Assembly: GCF_965227735.1 (NCBI RefSeq) | Contig: NZ_OZ245776.1 | Location: 372,001-436,000, forward strand | Reading direction: 5' to 3' | DNA length: 64,000 nucleotides | Source: Larkinella sp965227735 | Lineage (GTDB): Bacteria; Bacteroidota; Bacteroidia; Cytophagales; Spirosomataceae | Shown: positions 52,770 to 60,434 of the stretch, piece by piece | How positions within the stretch are numbered: position 1 is the stretch's first letter | How the letters are laid out: each line of letters starts with the position of its first letter | Program-made: the position numbers and the translations under genes | Notes under the pieces: model-generated | What the model was told of the DNA's origin: nothing | Databases searched by the model: none | Seen by the model: only the letters and a program-made list of their open reading frames with translations

Positions 52770-54071
52770 ATGAATCTAAAAGAAATCCAGTCGGTTAAGC
52801 TGCGGTTCGGTATTATTGGCAACGCACCGGCCCTGAACTACGCCATCAACGTGGGGATTCAGGTCGCAGCCACCGATTTGACCGTACTGATCACGGGCGA
52901 AAGCGGCAGCGGGAAAGAGTCTTTTTCGAAGATCATCCACAGTCTCAGCAGCCGCAAACACGGCCAGTTTATTGCCATCAACTGCGGGGCCATTCCCGAG
53001 GGGACGATTGATTCGGAACTGTTCGGCCACGAGAAAGGCTCGTTTACGGGGGCTGTCGATCAGCGGAAAGGCTATTTTGAAACCACCAACGGCGGCACCA
53101 TTTTCCTGGACGAAATTGGCGAGATGCCAATGGGTACGCAGGCCCGGCTTTTGCGGGTGCTCGAAAACGGGGAATTCATTCGCGTGGGCTCGTCGAAAGT
53201 GCAAAAAACCGATGTGCGGGTGGTGGCGGCCACCAATGTCAACCTGCTGGCGGCCGTTGAGCAGGGCAAGTTTCGGGAGGATTTGTATTACCGATTGAAT
53301 ACCGTTCCGATTTTCGTGCCGCCCCTGCGCGAACGGGGTGACGATATTGAGCTGCTGTTCCGGAAATTTACGACGGATTTTGCCGAACGCTACCGCATCA
53401 AACCGATTCAGTTGTCGGAAGCCGCCAAGCAGGTGCTGCTGCGCTACCCGTTTCCGGGGAATATTCGCCAGCTTAAGAACCTTGCCGAGCAAATTTCCAT
53501 TCTCGAATCGGAAAACAATAAAGTCATCGAAGCCGAAACCCTGGCGAAGTATCTGCCGCCAGTTTCGTCACAGTCGTCCCAGTCGCCGATGGTGCTGCCG
53601 GGTGGCCACTCGGAAAACAATTTCTCCGAGCGCGAACTGTTGTACAAAGTATTGTTCGACATGCGCCGGGATATGAACGAGCTGAAACGGCTGGTGCTCG
53701 ATGTATTGAAAAACGAAAAGAACGGCCACGAAATCCTGAATAACCACAAGGATTTGTTCGACACGCTCCAGTCGGGCGAGCTAATGCCGGAACCGGAGCC
53801 AGCCTTACCCCGCCTGCTGCCGCCCGCCAATCTGATCGATGTGGACGAATATGAAGAGACGGATGCCAACAGTGATGTGACGGTGGAAGACATCACCCAC
53901 GAAACCGAAGAAGACGATTCGCTCTCGCTGGAGAAGAAGGAGAAGGAAATGATTGTCAAAGCCTTACGCCGGAATAACAACAAAAGAAAGTACGCAGCCC
54001 AGGCACTCGGCATTTCCGAGCGGACGTTATACCGGAAGATTAAACAATATCAAATCGATGAAGAAGACTAA
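52770..54071 (+). CDS. Sigma-54-dependent transcriptional activator
   Basis: The 433-residue protein starts almost directly with the AAA+ sigma-54 interaction domain: Walker A GESGSGKES (about 46-54), the sigma-54 contact loop GSFTGA (GAFTGA variant), Walker B GGTIFLDEIGEM and arginine finger region LRERGDDIE. A ~100-residue acidic linker leads to a Fis-type HTH (RKYAAQALGISERTLYRKI). It has no receiver domain, so phosphorylation control is unlikely. It is co-transcribed with miaB (22-bp gap) and lies before lptE. Confidence 0.92.
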   Translation: MNLKEIQSVKLRFGIIGNAPALNYAINVGIQVAATDLTVLITGESGSGKESFSKIIHSLSSRKHGQFIAINCGAIPEGTIDSELFGHEKGSFTGAVDQRKGYFETTNGGTIFLDEIGEMPMGTQARLLRVLENGEFIRVGSSKVQKTDVRVVAATNVNLLAAVEQGKFREDLYYRLNTVPIFVPPLRERGDDIELLFRKFTTDFAERYRIKPIQLSEAAKQVLLRYPFPGNIRQLKNLAEQISILESENNKVIEAETLAKYLPPVSSQSSQSPMVLPGGHSENNFSERELLYKVLFDMRRDMNELKRLVLDVLKNEKNGHEILNNHKDLFDTLQSGELMPEPEPALPRLLPPANLIDVDEYEETDANSDVTVEDITHETEEDDSLSLEKKEKEMIVKALRRNNNKRKYAAQALGISERTLYRKIKQYQIDEED

Positions 54072-54114
54072 AGGAGTTAAGAATTATGAGTTAAGACGGG
54101 GCCGCCCGGCGGTT

Positions 54115-54630
54115 ATGAGTTATTTCACCAGAATTTTGAGTTTACTCTTCATTCTTCACTCTTCACTCTTCACTCTTTCCTGCGGAAAGTATTCGTTTAC
54201 CGGCACGACGCTGGACCCGAATATCAAGACCATCACCATCAACACGTTCACGACTTCGGCGGCTGGTGGCCCGGCCAACCTGACGTTGCAGTTTACGGAA
54301 AAGCTGAAAGAATATTACCAGCGGTATACCAACATGAAAGTGGTGCCCTCCAACGGCGACATTGTGCTGGAAGGTTCCATTACCGGCTACGACGTTTTGC
54401 CCGTGGCCGCAACGGCTTCGGACCAGGCGGCTCAGAACCGTTTGCAGGTCACCGTTCAGGTACGGTTTTCCAATTCGAAAGACGAAACGAAGAATTTTGA
54501 CCAGCCTTTTTCATTTTACCAGGATTTTCCGGCCAACCAGACGCTCACCCAGAGTGAAAGCCGGCTGGTTCCCAAGATTCAGGATCAGTTGGTGTTGGAT
54601 ATTTTCAATAAAACAGCCGCAGACTGGTAG
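54115..54630 (+). CDS. lptE: LptE-like LPS-assembly lipoprotein
   Basis: The 171-residue lipoprotein begins MSYFTRILSLLFILHSS with lipobox FTLSC; the mature part (YSFTGTTLDPNIKTITINTF, LTLQFTEKLKEYYQRYTNMK, GDIVLEGSITGYDVLP) matches the Bacteroidota LptE family, which plugs LptD and helps place LPS in the outer membrane. The start at 54115 is fixed by the signal peptide; upstream in-frame codons overlap the previous gene. The h-region is encoded by five tandem 7-bp repeats. Confidence 0.8.
   Translation: MSYFTRILSLLFILHSSLFTLSCGKYSFTGTTLDPNIKTITINTFTTSAAGGPANLTLQFTEKLKEYYQRYTNMKVVPSNGDIVLEGSITGYDVLPVAATASDQAAQNRLQVTVQVRFSNSKDETKNFDQPFSFYQDFPANQTLTQSESRLVPKIQDQLVLDIFNKTAADW
54144..54178 (+). 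repeat. Five tandem 7-bp repeats in the lptE signal peptide
   Basis: Units ACTCTTC, ATTCTTC, ACTCTTC, ACTCTTC, ACTCTTT follow directly. They encode the hydrophobic core LFILHSSLFTLS. A gain or loss of one unit shifts the frame; three units (21 bp) keep it. Confidence 0.85.
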
Positions 54631-54649
54631 AAACCCGGTTTCATTGTGT

Positions 54650-54657
54650 TAAATTTG
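54650..54657 (+). promoter_or_regulatory. -7 promoter element before the gene upstream of secG
   Basis: TAAATTTG fits TAnnTTTG and lies 35 bp before the ATG at 54693. No clear -33 TTG. Confidence 0.4.
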
Positions 54658-54692
54658 ACCAAAGCGACACCACCTCCCTACCCTTCCATCCA

Positions 54693-55562
54693 ATGAACAA
54701 ATTGGACAAAGAAACCTTTTCCTTCTGGGTAACCCACCCCGAAGAACTGTTACCCACTGATTTACAACAATTAAAGGAAGCCATTGCCGCTTATCCCTAT
54801 TGTCAGTCGCTGTATTTGCTGGCGGCCAAGGCAACCTCCGTACACCAGAAAAGTCACGCCATCGAGTATGTCCGGCAGGCTGCCGCCCACGCCCTGAGCC
54901 GCAATGCACTGCGAAAACTGATCGAGAATGAATTTCAGTGGTCCGAAAACCTGTTGAGCCGCCTGAATGAGTTATCGCTCAAGCAGGTGCCCATTCCCGA
55001 CGATTACACGAAAGAAAGCTACGAACTGTTCAAACGAAAAGCGGAGCAAACCCATACGTTTTTCGCCAATCCCATTTTTGATTTTGCCAAATCAGTGGGC
55101 GAGCTCCCGGTGGTTGAAAGCCCGGCGGACGGGATCGATAGCCCCCCTGAGACCATGGAAGTAGTTCTACCGATGATTGACGAGGTGATTATTGCGGAGA
55201 AAGTTCTTCAAACAACACTGGAACAGCAGGAAGCGACCGTCGAAGAACCGAAACCGGATTCGGTGCCGGACCCCGAGCGACACCGTCAACTCCTCATTAT
55301 CGAGGATTTCATCAAACGGGAACCCATGATCCAACGTCCGCGGATGCACACCAGCGAGCAGGCCGACCAGGAAGACCTGACCCGCCGGATGCCAGCCAAC
55401 TCGGGTGCTCCCATTACCGAAGCCTTTGCCCAGATTCTGGCCCGACAGGGGAAGTCGGAGCGTGCGATTGACATTTACGTGAAACTTATGTTGAAAAATC
55501 CGGAAAAAAAGGTTTATTTTGCGGAGAAAATTGAGGCCCTGAAGAAGCCAAAAGATCAATAA
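54693..55562 (+). CDS. Conserved hypothetical protein between lptE and secG
   Basis: The 289-residue protein is predicted cytoplasmic. It has an N-terminal helical domain (about 1-100; LQQLKEAIAAYPYCQSLYLL), a long acidic, Pro/Glu-rich linker (about 125-225) and a C-terminal TPR-like helix pair (APITEAFAQILARQGKSERA and IDIYVKLMLKNPEKK). Proteins of this layout are commonly found before secG in Bacteroidota (recalled, not checked). The function is unknown; the position suggests an envelope-biogenesis role. Confidence 0.7.
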   Translation: MNKLDKETFSFWVTHPEELLPTDLQQLKEAIAAYPYCQSLYLLAAKATSVHQKSHAIEYVRQAAAHALSRNALRKLIENEFQWSENLLSRLNELSLKQVPIPDDYTKESYELFKRKAEQTHTFFANPIFDFAKSVGELPVVESPADGIDSPPETMEVVLPMIDEVIIAEKVLQTTLEQQEATVEEPKPDSVPDPERHRQLLIIEDFIKREPMIQRPRMHTSEQADQEDLTRRMPANSGAPITEAFAQILARQGKSERAIDIYVKLMLKNPEKKVYFAEKIEALKKPKDQ

Positions 55563-55618
55563 AAGACTCCTTTTACTTAACAATACGCTTACTTAAATAA
55601 CCGCAAGGGCAAATCGAA

Positions 55619-55987
55619 ATGCTAACGGCAATCATTGTATTAATTTGTATCTGTACTGTACTTCTGATCTTAGTTGTACTCATTCAAAATTCAAAAGGGG
55701 GCGGTTTGTCCGGCGAATTTGGCGGCCTTGGCTCCAACCAGTTGATGGGCGTTAAAAAAACCACCGATTTGCTGGAACAGATTACCTGGGGACTCGGCAT
55801 TGCCATCATGGTATTGACACTTTCTACCTACATCGTGATCGATCGGAACCCCATTGGTTCCACCATCAACAGCGCCAACGTCGACGCTGCGGCCACGAAA
55901 ACCGTTCCGGGAGCCGGTTTGCAAACACCTGCCCAGCAACAAGCGGCTCCAGCCACGGCACCCCAAAGCGGAACAGCACCGAAATAA
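55619..55987 (+). CDS. secG: Preprotein translocase subunit SecG
   Basis: The 122-residue inner-membrane protein has two helices (about 3-22 and 56-76) around the family loop LVVLIQNSKGGGLSGEFGG and GVKKTTDLLEQITW, then an Ala/Pro/Gln-rich cytoplasmic tail. It assists SecYEG protein export. It is the last gene of the miaB-lptE row, followed by a strong terminator. Confidence 0.92.
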   Translation: MLTAIIVLICICTVLLILVVLIQNSKGGGLSGEFGGLGSNQLMGVKKTTDLLEQITWGLGIAIMVLTLSTYIVIDRNPIGSTINSANVDAAATKTVPGAGLQTPAQQQAAPATAPQSGTAPK

Positions 55988-56033
55988 TCCGCTCTGCCCG
56001 GAAAATTTCAGAAAATCTAAGACATTGACTTTC

Positions 56034-56072
56034 AGACCTGTAGGGATTAATCAGCCGTACAGGTCTTTTTTT
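56034..56072 (+). terminator. Rho-independent terminator after secG
   Basis: AGACCTGTA (56034-56042) and TACAGGTCT (56058-56066) are perfect 9-bp complements, followed by an uninterrupted T-run to 56072. Confidence 0.9.
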
Positions 56073-56161
56073 GATCATATTTTCTGGTTCAGGAAGTATA
56101 AACCCGCGGATCGGTTTCGTTGTAAAGGCAGGTTTTGCATCCTGAATCTTCGTCCAGCCTG

Positions 56162-56749
56162 ATGAGAAATAGTGCCTTTGCGCCGATTGCCGCCCTTTTC
56201 TGTTTCGTTACCGCTTCCTGTCATCGTCCCTACGCACGATACCAGCCCATTCCCGTCGAGTCGTTTCGCTCGTCCGGCATCCCCAAACCGGTGATCGCCG
56301 AAACCGATTCAGTTGTCGTTCAGGCCATCGAATGGCCCCGAGTGGCAAAGGCTCCCGAAGAATCCGAAGCTACGTTGCCGGAATTTCACGCATCGTCGGC
56401 CGTAGTTCCGCCCACCCGGTCGGTTCAGCACCACGCCCGGCAAACCACCTCGACGCTGGTCAATCAGGGAGTGAAGACATTCGAAACGAATGCCTTACCG
56501 CAACCCCGGCCTAAAACCGGCAAGAAGAAAACGCTGCGGGAAATTCTGGGTCTGAAACCCCGGAAGAAACTCAACTGGTGGCAACGCATTCCGTGGCAGC
56601 TCAAGGCGTCGATTCCGGTGATTGGGGTCGCCATCGTCTTTGCCGTTCTGAACATCACCATCCTGGCCATCATCTTTGGCGTCCTCGGTGCTTTCCTGCT
56701 CATTCGCGGCATGAAAAGATCCTTCAAAGTCCGCCGACCGTGGTTTTGA
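56162..56749 (+). CDS. Lipoprotein-like membrane protein of unknown function
   Basis: The ~195-residue frame begins MRNSAFAPIAALFCF with lipobox VTASC. A low-complexity Pro/Ser/Val region follows, then a basic stretch (KTGKKKTLREILGLKPRKK) and two C-terminal hydrophobic helices (about 145-185; IPVIGVAIVFAVLNITILAI). The start at 56162 is favoured because only it gives the signal sequence. No recognised domain. Confidence 0.6.
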   Translation: MRNSAFAPIAALFCFVTASCHRPYARYQPIPVESFRSSGIPKPVIAETDSVVVQAIEWPRVAKAPEESEATLPEFHASSAVVPPTRSVQHHARQTTSTLVNQGVKTFETNALPQPRPKTGKKKTLREILGLKPRKKLNWWQRIPWQLKASIPVIGVAIVFAVLNITILAIIFGVLGAFLLIRGMKRSFKVRRPWF

Positions 56750-56787
56750 ATTGGTTTAGAAGTTGTTTGAATTAAGGCCAGAGGCCT

Positions 56788-56913
56788 GTTCTGTCAATAG
56801 TCAATAAGATCCATCAGCTCGTGGTAGCTCCGGAGGAGCGGTCTAAAAACATCTTCAGGCCGCTCCTCCGGAGCTACCACGAGCTGATGGATCTTATTGA
56901 CTATTGACAGAAC
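56788..56913. repeat. Perfect 54-bp inverted repeat, first of a pair
   Basis: Left arm 56788-56841 and right arm 56860-56913 are exact complements around an 18-nt loop. It includes the near-palindromic CTCCGGAG in each arm. It lies between convergent genes; no T-run follows. It is the longest perfect palindrome seen in the window. Confidence 0.95.
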
Positions 56914-56952
56914 GCCCTTCCAGGGCTCTCCCCGGTTAACTCAAACAGCTTG

Positions 56953-57050
56953 TTACGGTTTTCAGTATTCAGTTTACGGTTTACGGTGGCTGACGCAAGA
57001 GTAAGAAAGCATAGCGTCAGCCACCGTAAACTGAATACTGAAAACCGTAA
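56953..57050. repeat. Long inverted repeat with 7-nt tandem insertion, second of a pair
   Basis: TTACGGTTTTCAG...TTTACGGT (56953-56980) plus GGCTGACGC (56988-56996) pair with 57014-57050 over 37 bp without mismatch. The left arm has an extra TTACGGT (56981-56987), a duplication of the preceding 7 nt. It ends 4 bp before the stop side of the DUF2490 gene. Confidence 0.93.
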
Positions 57051-57054
57051 ACCG

Positions 57055-57804
57055 TCAGTCAACTTGCGTCGGCAGTCGCACCCGCTCGCCGTTTTTGCGG
57101 TGGAGACGGTACATAACCGATAGCACCACGTTATTTTTATCGCCAATGTTGACCGGGGCCTGGTCGTATTGGTTGACCCAGCCCGCCTGAACGATCCAGT
57201 TGCGGTCGATCTGATAACCCAATCCGGCATAAACCCGGTTGCGTTCCAGATGGGGGGCCTTGAAGTTCAGGAACAGTTCGTCGTAAATCGATACAAACAC
57301 GGTTTTGGGTTGGATGGTCATGGCATTCAGCGGAATCATGAGGTTCATCCGGTAACGAACCCGGTTGCGGAACCGGCCCTGAATCGCCACGTTCTCCGGC
57401 GTCGATTCGCCAAACCAACGCTGCTCGACCCGGTAACGGTGTTCGAACTTCAACCGCTCCACATTCTGGCTCATCGTAATCTGTTCCCACAGGCGGGTTT
57501 CAAGAAGCTGCGGGCCGTCGGCCAAATCCCGGAAATTGTAGGTATGATACCGGCCCGTTGCTATCATGGCCGAAAAAGCCGGGCCTAAATCGTAGCTGAT
57601 TCCTCCTTTTACTTCGTAGTAATTGACCTGATCGAACAAGGTATTCGACCGCACCTGCCCTTCAACAAAACCGCCCCAGCCCCGTTCACGGGCGGGCAGT
57701 TGAACGGTGCCGATAAACCAGGTGCCCAACGGTTGTGGTTTCGGCTGTGCCTGGGCGACATATGAAAAGAGAAATAAGCACAATCCCGCCAATCGCCGGG
57801 CCAT
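57055..57804 (-). CDS. DUF2490 outer-membrane-type protein
   Basis: The 249-residue protein starts MARRLAGLCLFLFSYVAQAQ (signal peptide, cleavage after AQAQ). It shows the DUF2490 pattern: GTWFIGTVQLPARERGWGGF, alternating strands such as FEHRYRVEQRWFG, FRNRVRYRMNLMIPL, VFVSIYDELFLNF and a C-terminal RNWIVQAGWVNQYDQ. Family members are predicted outer-membrane beta-barrels of unknown role. The start at 57804 is chosen for the signal peptide. Confidence 0.8.
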   Translation of the reverse strand: MARRLAGLCLFLFSYVAQAQPKPQPLGTWFIGTVQLPARERGWGGFVEGQVRSNTLFDQVNYYEVKGGISYDLGPAFSAMIATGRYHTYNFRDLADGPQLLETRLWEQITMSQNVERLKFEHRYRVEQRWFGESTPENVAIQGRFRNRVRYRMNLMIPLNAMTIQPKTVFVSIYDELFLNFKAPHLERNRVYAGLGYQIDRNWIVQAGWVNQYDQAPVNIGDKNNVVLSVMYRLHRKNGERVRLPTQVD

Positions 57805-57969
57805 TTTCAGAAAACCGTGGTCGGGCAAACCGTTGGATAAAGGCACAAATTTATTCACCGCGGTTGGCGGGCCAGAATACGTAGAGCTCATTGAAGGTGA
57901 CTTGGTGTCGTAATTCCCAGCAAAAATACGAAACCCGTTACCCGAAAAAAACCGTCGGCGACCGAATGG

Positions 57970-58362
57970 TCAGTTAATAAAGCGAAAGGTGAACGGATAC
58001 TTGTAATACTCGCCATTATTGGCTTTCACCCCGGCAATCACCGAGAAAACGAGACTCAGGATGCCCAGCACAATCAGAATGGGAAGGCCAATAACGACAA
58101 TGATCAGCAGCAGGGCAATGCAAAATGCAATCGTCATCGTAATCTGAAAATTCACGGCTTCTTTGCCGTGATAATCGACGAACGCCGATTTGTCTTTCTG
58201 AATCTGCCAAACCACCACGGGGCCAATGACATTGCCAAAGGGGATGATAAAACCGGCTAAAGCACTGAGGTGGGCCAGCATTCCCCACAGGCGCTCGTCG
58301 GAAGGGCTGAGGGGTGTCACCGATGACGGAGGCAACGGGTTGTTGTAGGGTTGGTTTTCCAT
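57970..58362 (-). CDS. DUF4870 membrane protein
   Basis: The 130-residue protein has a Pro-rich N-terminus (MENQPYNNPLPPSS), then the DUF4870 pattern: RLWGMLAHLSALAGFIIPFG, PVVVWQIQKDKSAFVDYHGK, a central double helix and a C-terminal YPFTFRFI. There are three to four membrane helices. The function is unknown. The start at 58362 leaves the usual N-terminal length. Confidence 0.88.
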   Translation of the reverse strand: MENQPYNNPLPPSSVTPLSPSDERLWGMLAHLSALAGFIIPFGNVIGPVVVWQIQKDKSAFVDYHGKEAVNFQITMTIAFCIALLLIIVVIGLPILIVLGILSLVFSVIAGVKANNGEYYKYPFTFRFIN

Positions 58363-58457
58363 GATCGTAAGTGATTTAACAACAACCAAGTACGAGGAAA
58401 GAAATGATTTTTGCAATCTTTGTTTAAAAATCCCTTCTGTCAGGTCCATCTACCGAA

Positions 58458-59024
58458 ATGGAAACTTTACTGAGCGTTGTCCGGCAACTGCAATCCATCT
58501 CCGAACCGTTGGAAAACGCTTTGCGGCAAACGCTCCGGCGGCACGAACTGCCCCGGCGTCACTGGCTGCTGCAACCCGGACAGGTTAGCGAACGGATTTT
58601 CTTCATCGAGAAAGGGGTCGCCCGCGGGTATTACCTGAAAGACGACCGGGAAGTAACCTCCTGGTTTATGAAGGAATCGGATTTCATTATCTCAATCGTT
58701 AGCTTTTATTCCCGACAACCCGCTCAGGAATACATCGAACTGCTGGAAGACAGCGTGTTATGGTCCATAACGTACGACCAGCTCCAGCGTTTGTACGACG
58801 CCTTTCCCGAATTTAACAAAGTGGGTCGCTTGCTGACTGAACGGTATTATCTGCTGAGCGAACGACGGGCGCAGAACCTCCGGATGCTGTCGGCCCGGGA
58901 ACGGTACACGCAGTTGCTCGCTGATTTTCCGGATATATTTCGGCGGGTTTCGTTGAAACACATTGCCTCTCACCTGGGTTTGTCACCAGAAACCGTAAGC
59001 CGGTTACGGGCCAATATAGTCTGA
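58458..59024 (+). CDS. Crp/Fnr-family transcriptional regulator
   Basis: The 188-residue protein has a cyclic-nucleotide-binding-like beta-barrel (about 25-110; HWLLQPGQVSERIFFIEKGV) and a C-terminal winged helix with recognition helix HLGLSPETVSRLRAN. No FNR cysteine cluster is visible. It is short, as many Bacteroidota members are. Divergent from DUF4870, it heads a three-gene row with a desaturase-like and an Rdx-like protein. Confidence 0.88.
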   Translation: METLLSVVRQLQSISEPLENALRQTLRRHELPRRHWLLQPGQVSERIFFIEKGVARGYYLKDDREVTSWFMKESDFIISIVSFYSRQPAQEYIELLEDSVLWSITYDQLQRLYDAFPEFNKVGRLLTERYYLLSERRAQNLRMLSARERYTQLLADFPDIFRRVSLKHIASHLGLSPETVSRLRANIV

Positions 59025-59071
59025 ATACCTTATACCGAACTTGATATTTGTCAATTTTTCACGGACTGGCA

Positions 59072-59848
59072 ATGGGTTACTTTGGCTGTTCACCAAACCC
59101 TGTTACGGCCATGCTACCGGTTATTTTTGTCACCTTCGCTTTCTGCTTTCTGCTCGAACGCTTTATCCCCGGCTGGAAACTACCGCCGGTTCCGACCTGG
59201 ACCATCCGCGTTCTGGCGGTTAATTTCATTCAGTTGCTGGTGGTTCTGCTGGCGGGTTTTACGTGGGAACAGTGGTTGTCGAGCCATTCGGTTTTTGCGT
59301 TGTCCGACCATGTCAATCCGGTTTGGGGTGGCATCATCGCCTATTTCATCGCTACCTTCGTGTTTTACTGGTGGCACCGCTGGCGGCACACCATCGACTT
59401 TCTCTGGACGCACTTCCATCAGATTCACCACAGTCCGCAACGGATCGAAGTCATCACCTCGTTTTACAAACACCCTTTGGAAATGACAGTTAACTCGGTG
59501 ATTGGCAGTCTGCTGGTGTATACAATACTGGGCTTGAATCCCGAAGCTGGTGCAATTTACACGCTTTGCACGGCCCTGGGTGAGTTTTTTTACCACACCA
59601 ACGTAAAGACACCCCGCTGGATCGGTTATATTTTTCAGCGCCCCGAAATGCACCGAATTCACCACGAGTACAATAAACACACCAACAATTACGGCGATAT
59701 TGTCTGGTGGGACATGCTGTTTGGAACCTATCAGAATCCGAAGGAGTTCAACTCAACGTGTGGTTTTGACAACGACAAAGAACAGCAGTTGAGCGACATG
59801 TTGCGCTTTCGGGATGTTCACAAAAATCCAACCCAGAAAACAGAATGA
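59072..59848 (+). CDS. Sterol desaturase / fatty acid hydroxylase family protein
   Basis: The ~258-residue di-iron membrane enzyme has histidine boxes HRWRH (with WWH before it), HFHQIHHSPQ and HRIHHEYNKHTNN, and about four membrane helices. Members hydroxylate or desaturate lipids with O2. A TTG at 59048 is an alternative start; the ATG at 59072 (MGYFGCSPNP) is preferred. It overlaps the next gene by 4 bp, so the two are translationally coupled. Confidence 0.9.
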   Translation: MGYFGCSPNPVTAMLPVIFVTFAFCFLLERFIPGWKLPPVPTWTIRVLAVNFIQLLVVLLAGFTWEQWLSSHSVFALSDHVNPVWGGIIAYFIATFVFYWWHRWRHTIDFLWTHFHQIHHSPQRIEVITSFYKHPLEMTVNSVIGSLLVYTILGLNPEAGAIYTLCTALGEFFYHTNVKTPRWIGYIFQRPEMHRIHHEYNKHTNNYGDIVWWDMLFGTYQNPKEFNSTCGFDNDKEQQLSDMLRFRDVHKNPTQKTE

Positions 59849-60135
59849 AACCCGTTATTACCCTCGAATACTGCCCGAAATGTGGCTGGCTGATGCGTTC
59901 GGCCTGGATGGCGCAGGAAATTTTAACCACCTTCACCGAAGATGTTCACGGCGTGCTGCTCCACCCGTCGGAAATCAGCGGGCGGTTTTCAGTTCAGATT
60001 GACGGCAAGAAAATCTTTGACCGGAAGGAAGCGGGACGGTTTCCGGAGATCAAGGAGTTGAAGCAGATGATCCGGGATGTGGTCAATCCGGAAAAATCGC
60101 TTGGTCATTCGGATAAATTACCCCCAACTCCCTGA
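59845..60135 (+). CDS. SelW/Rdx-family thioredoxin-like protein
   Basis: The 96-residue protein begins VITLEYCPKCGWLMRSAWM, with the redox CxxC of the Rdx (SelT/SelW/SelH) family in its all-cysteine form; there is no in-frame TGA for selenocysteine. GRFSVQIDGKKIFDRKEAGR and the final KQMIRD are family-typical. It overlaps the desaturase gene by 4 bp. A redox role toward a protein partner is likely but unproven. Confidence 0.88.
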   Translation: MKPVITLEYCPKCGWLMRSAWMAQEILTTFTEDVHGVLLHPSEISGRFSVQIDGKKIFDRKEAGRFPEIKELKQMIRDVVNPEKSLGHSDKLPPTP

Positions 60136-60252
60136 AGGCTGGGCTGTTAAGTTCTGGAAATTAGGATCGTTAAACTTAGAAATATCGATCCGCTTTTCGC
60201 CCCCAACCCCCTAAAGAGGCTTTTGCGGAACCATGTCCACTTATATGGCGGA

Positions 60253-60420
60253 TGAATCCCGTAGGGATGGTTCATCTTGTAGAAACCGTGTTCGTTTACA
60301 GGAAATATGAATCCCGTAGGGATGGTGCATTTTGTAACAATTCGGCTGGGCAACCCTACAGGATTGTTTGGATTTCTGCGGACGCGTTTGCTACAAAATG
60401 AATCATCCCGACGGGATTGT
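60253..60420. repeat. Three copies of a ~30-bp palindromic dispersed repeat
   Basis: Two direct copies (about 60253-60281 and 60309-60337) share TGAATCCCGTAGGGATGGT followed by TTCAT/GCAT and TTGTA; a third (about 60391-60420) is inverted and carries ATCCCGACGGGAT. The core ATCCC-GTA-GGGAT is palindromic. The repeats fill the gap between the Rdx gene and the stop side of pyc. Confidence 0.8.
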
Positions 60421-60434
60421 TTTTAATTCTCCTG

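Noticed and set aside
60136..60434. CRISPR-like spacing of the ATCCCGTAGGGAT repeats
   Set aside because: Only three copies, one inverted, with irregular spacing and no cas genes; they fit REP-type repeats better.
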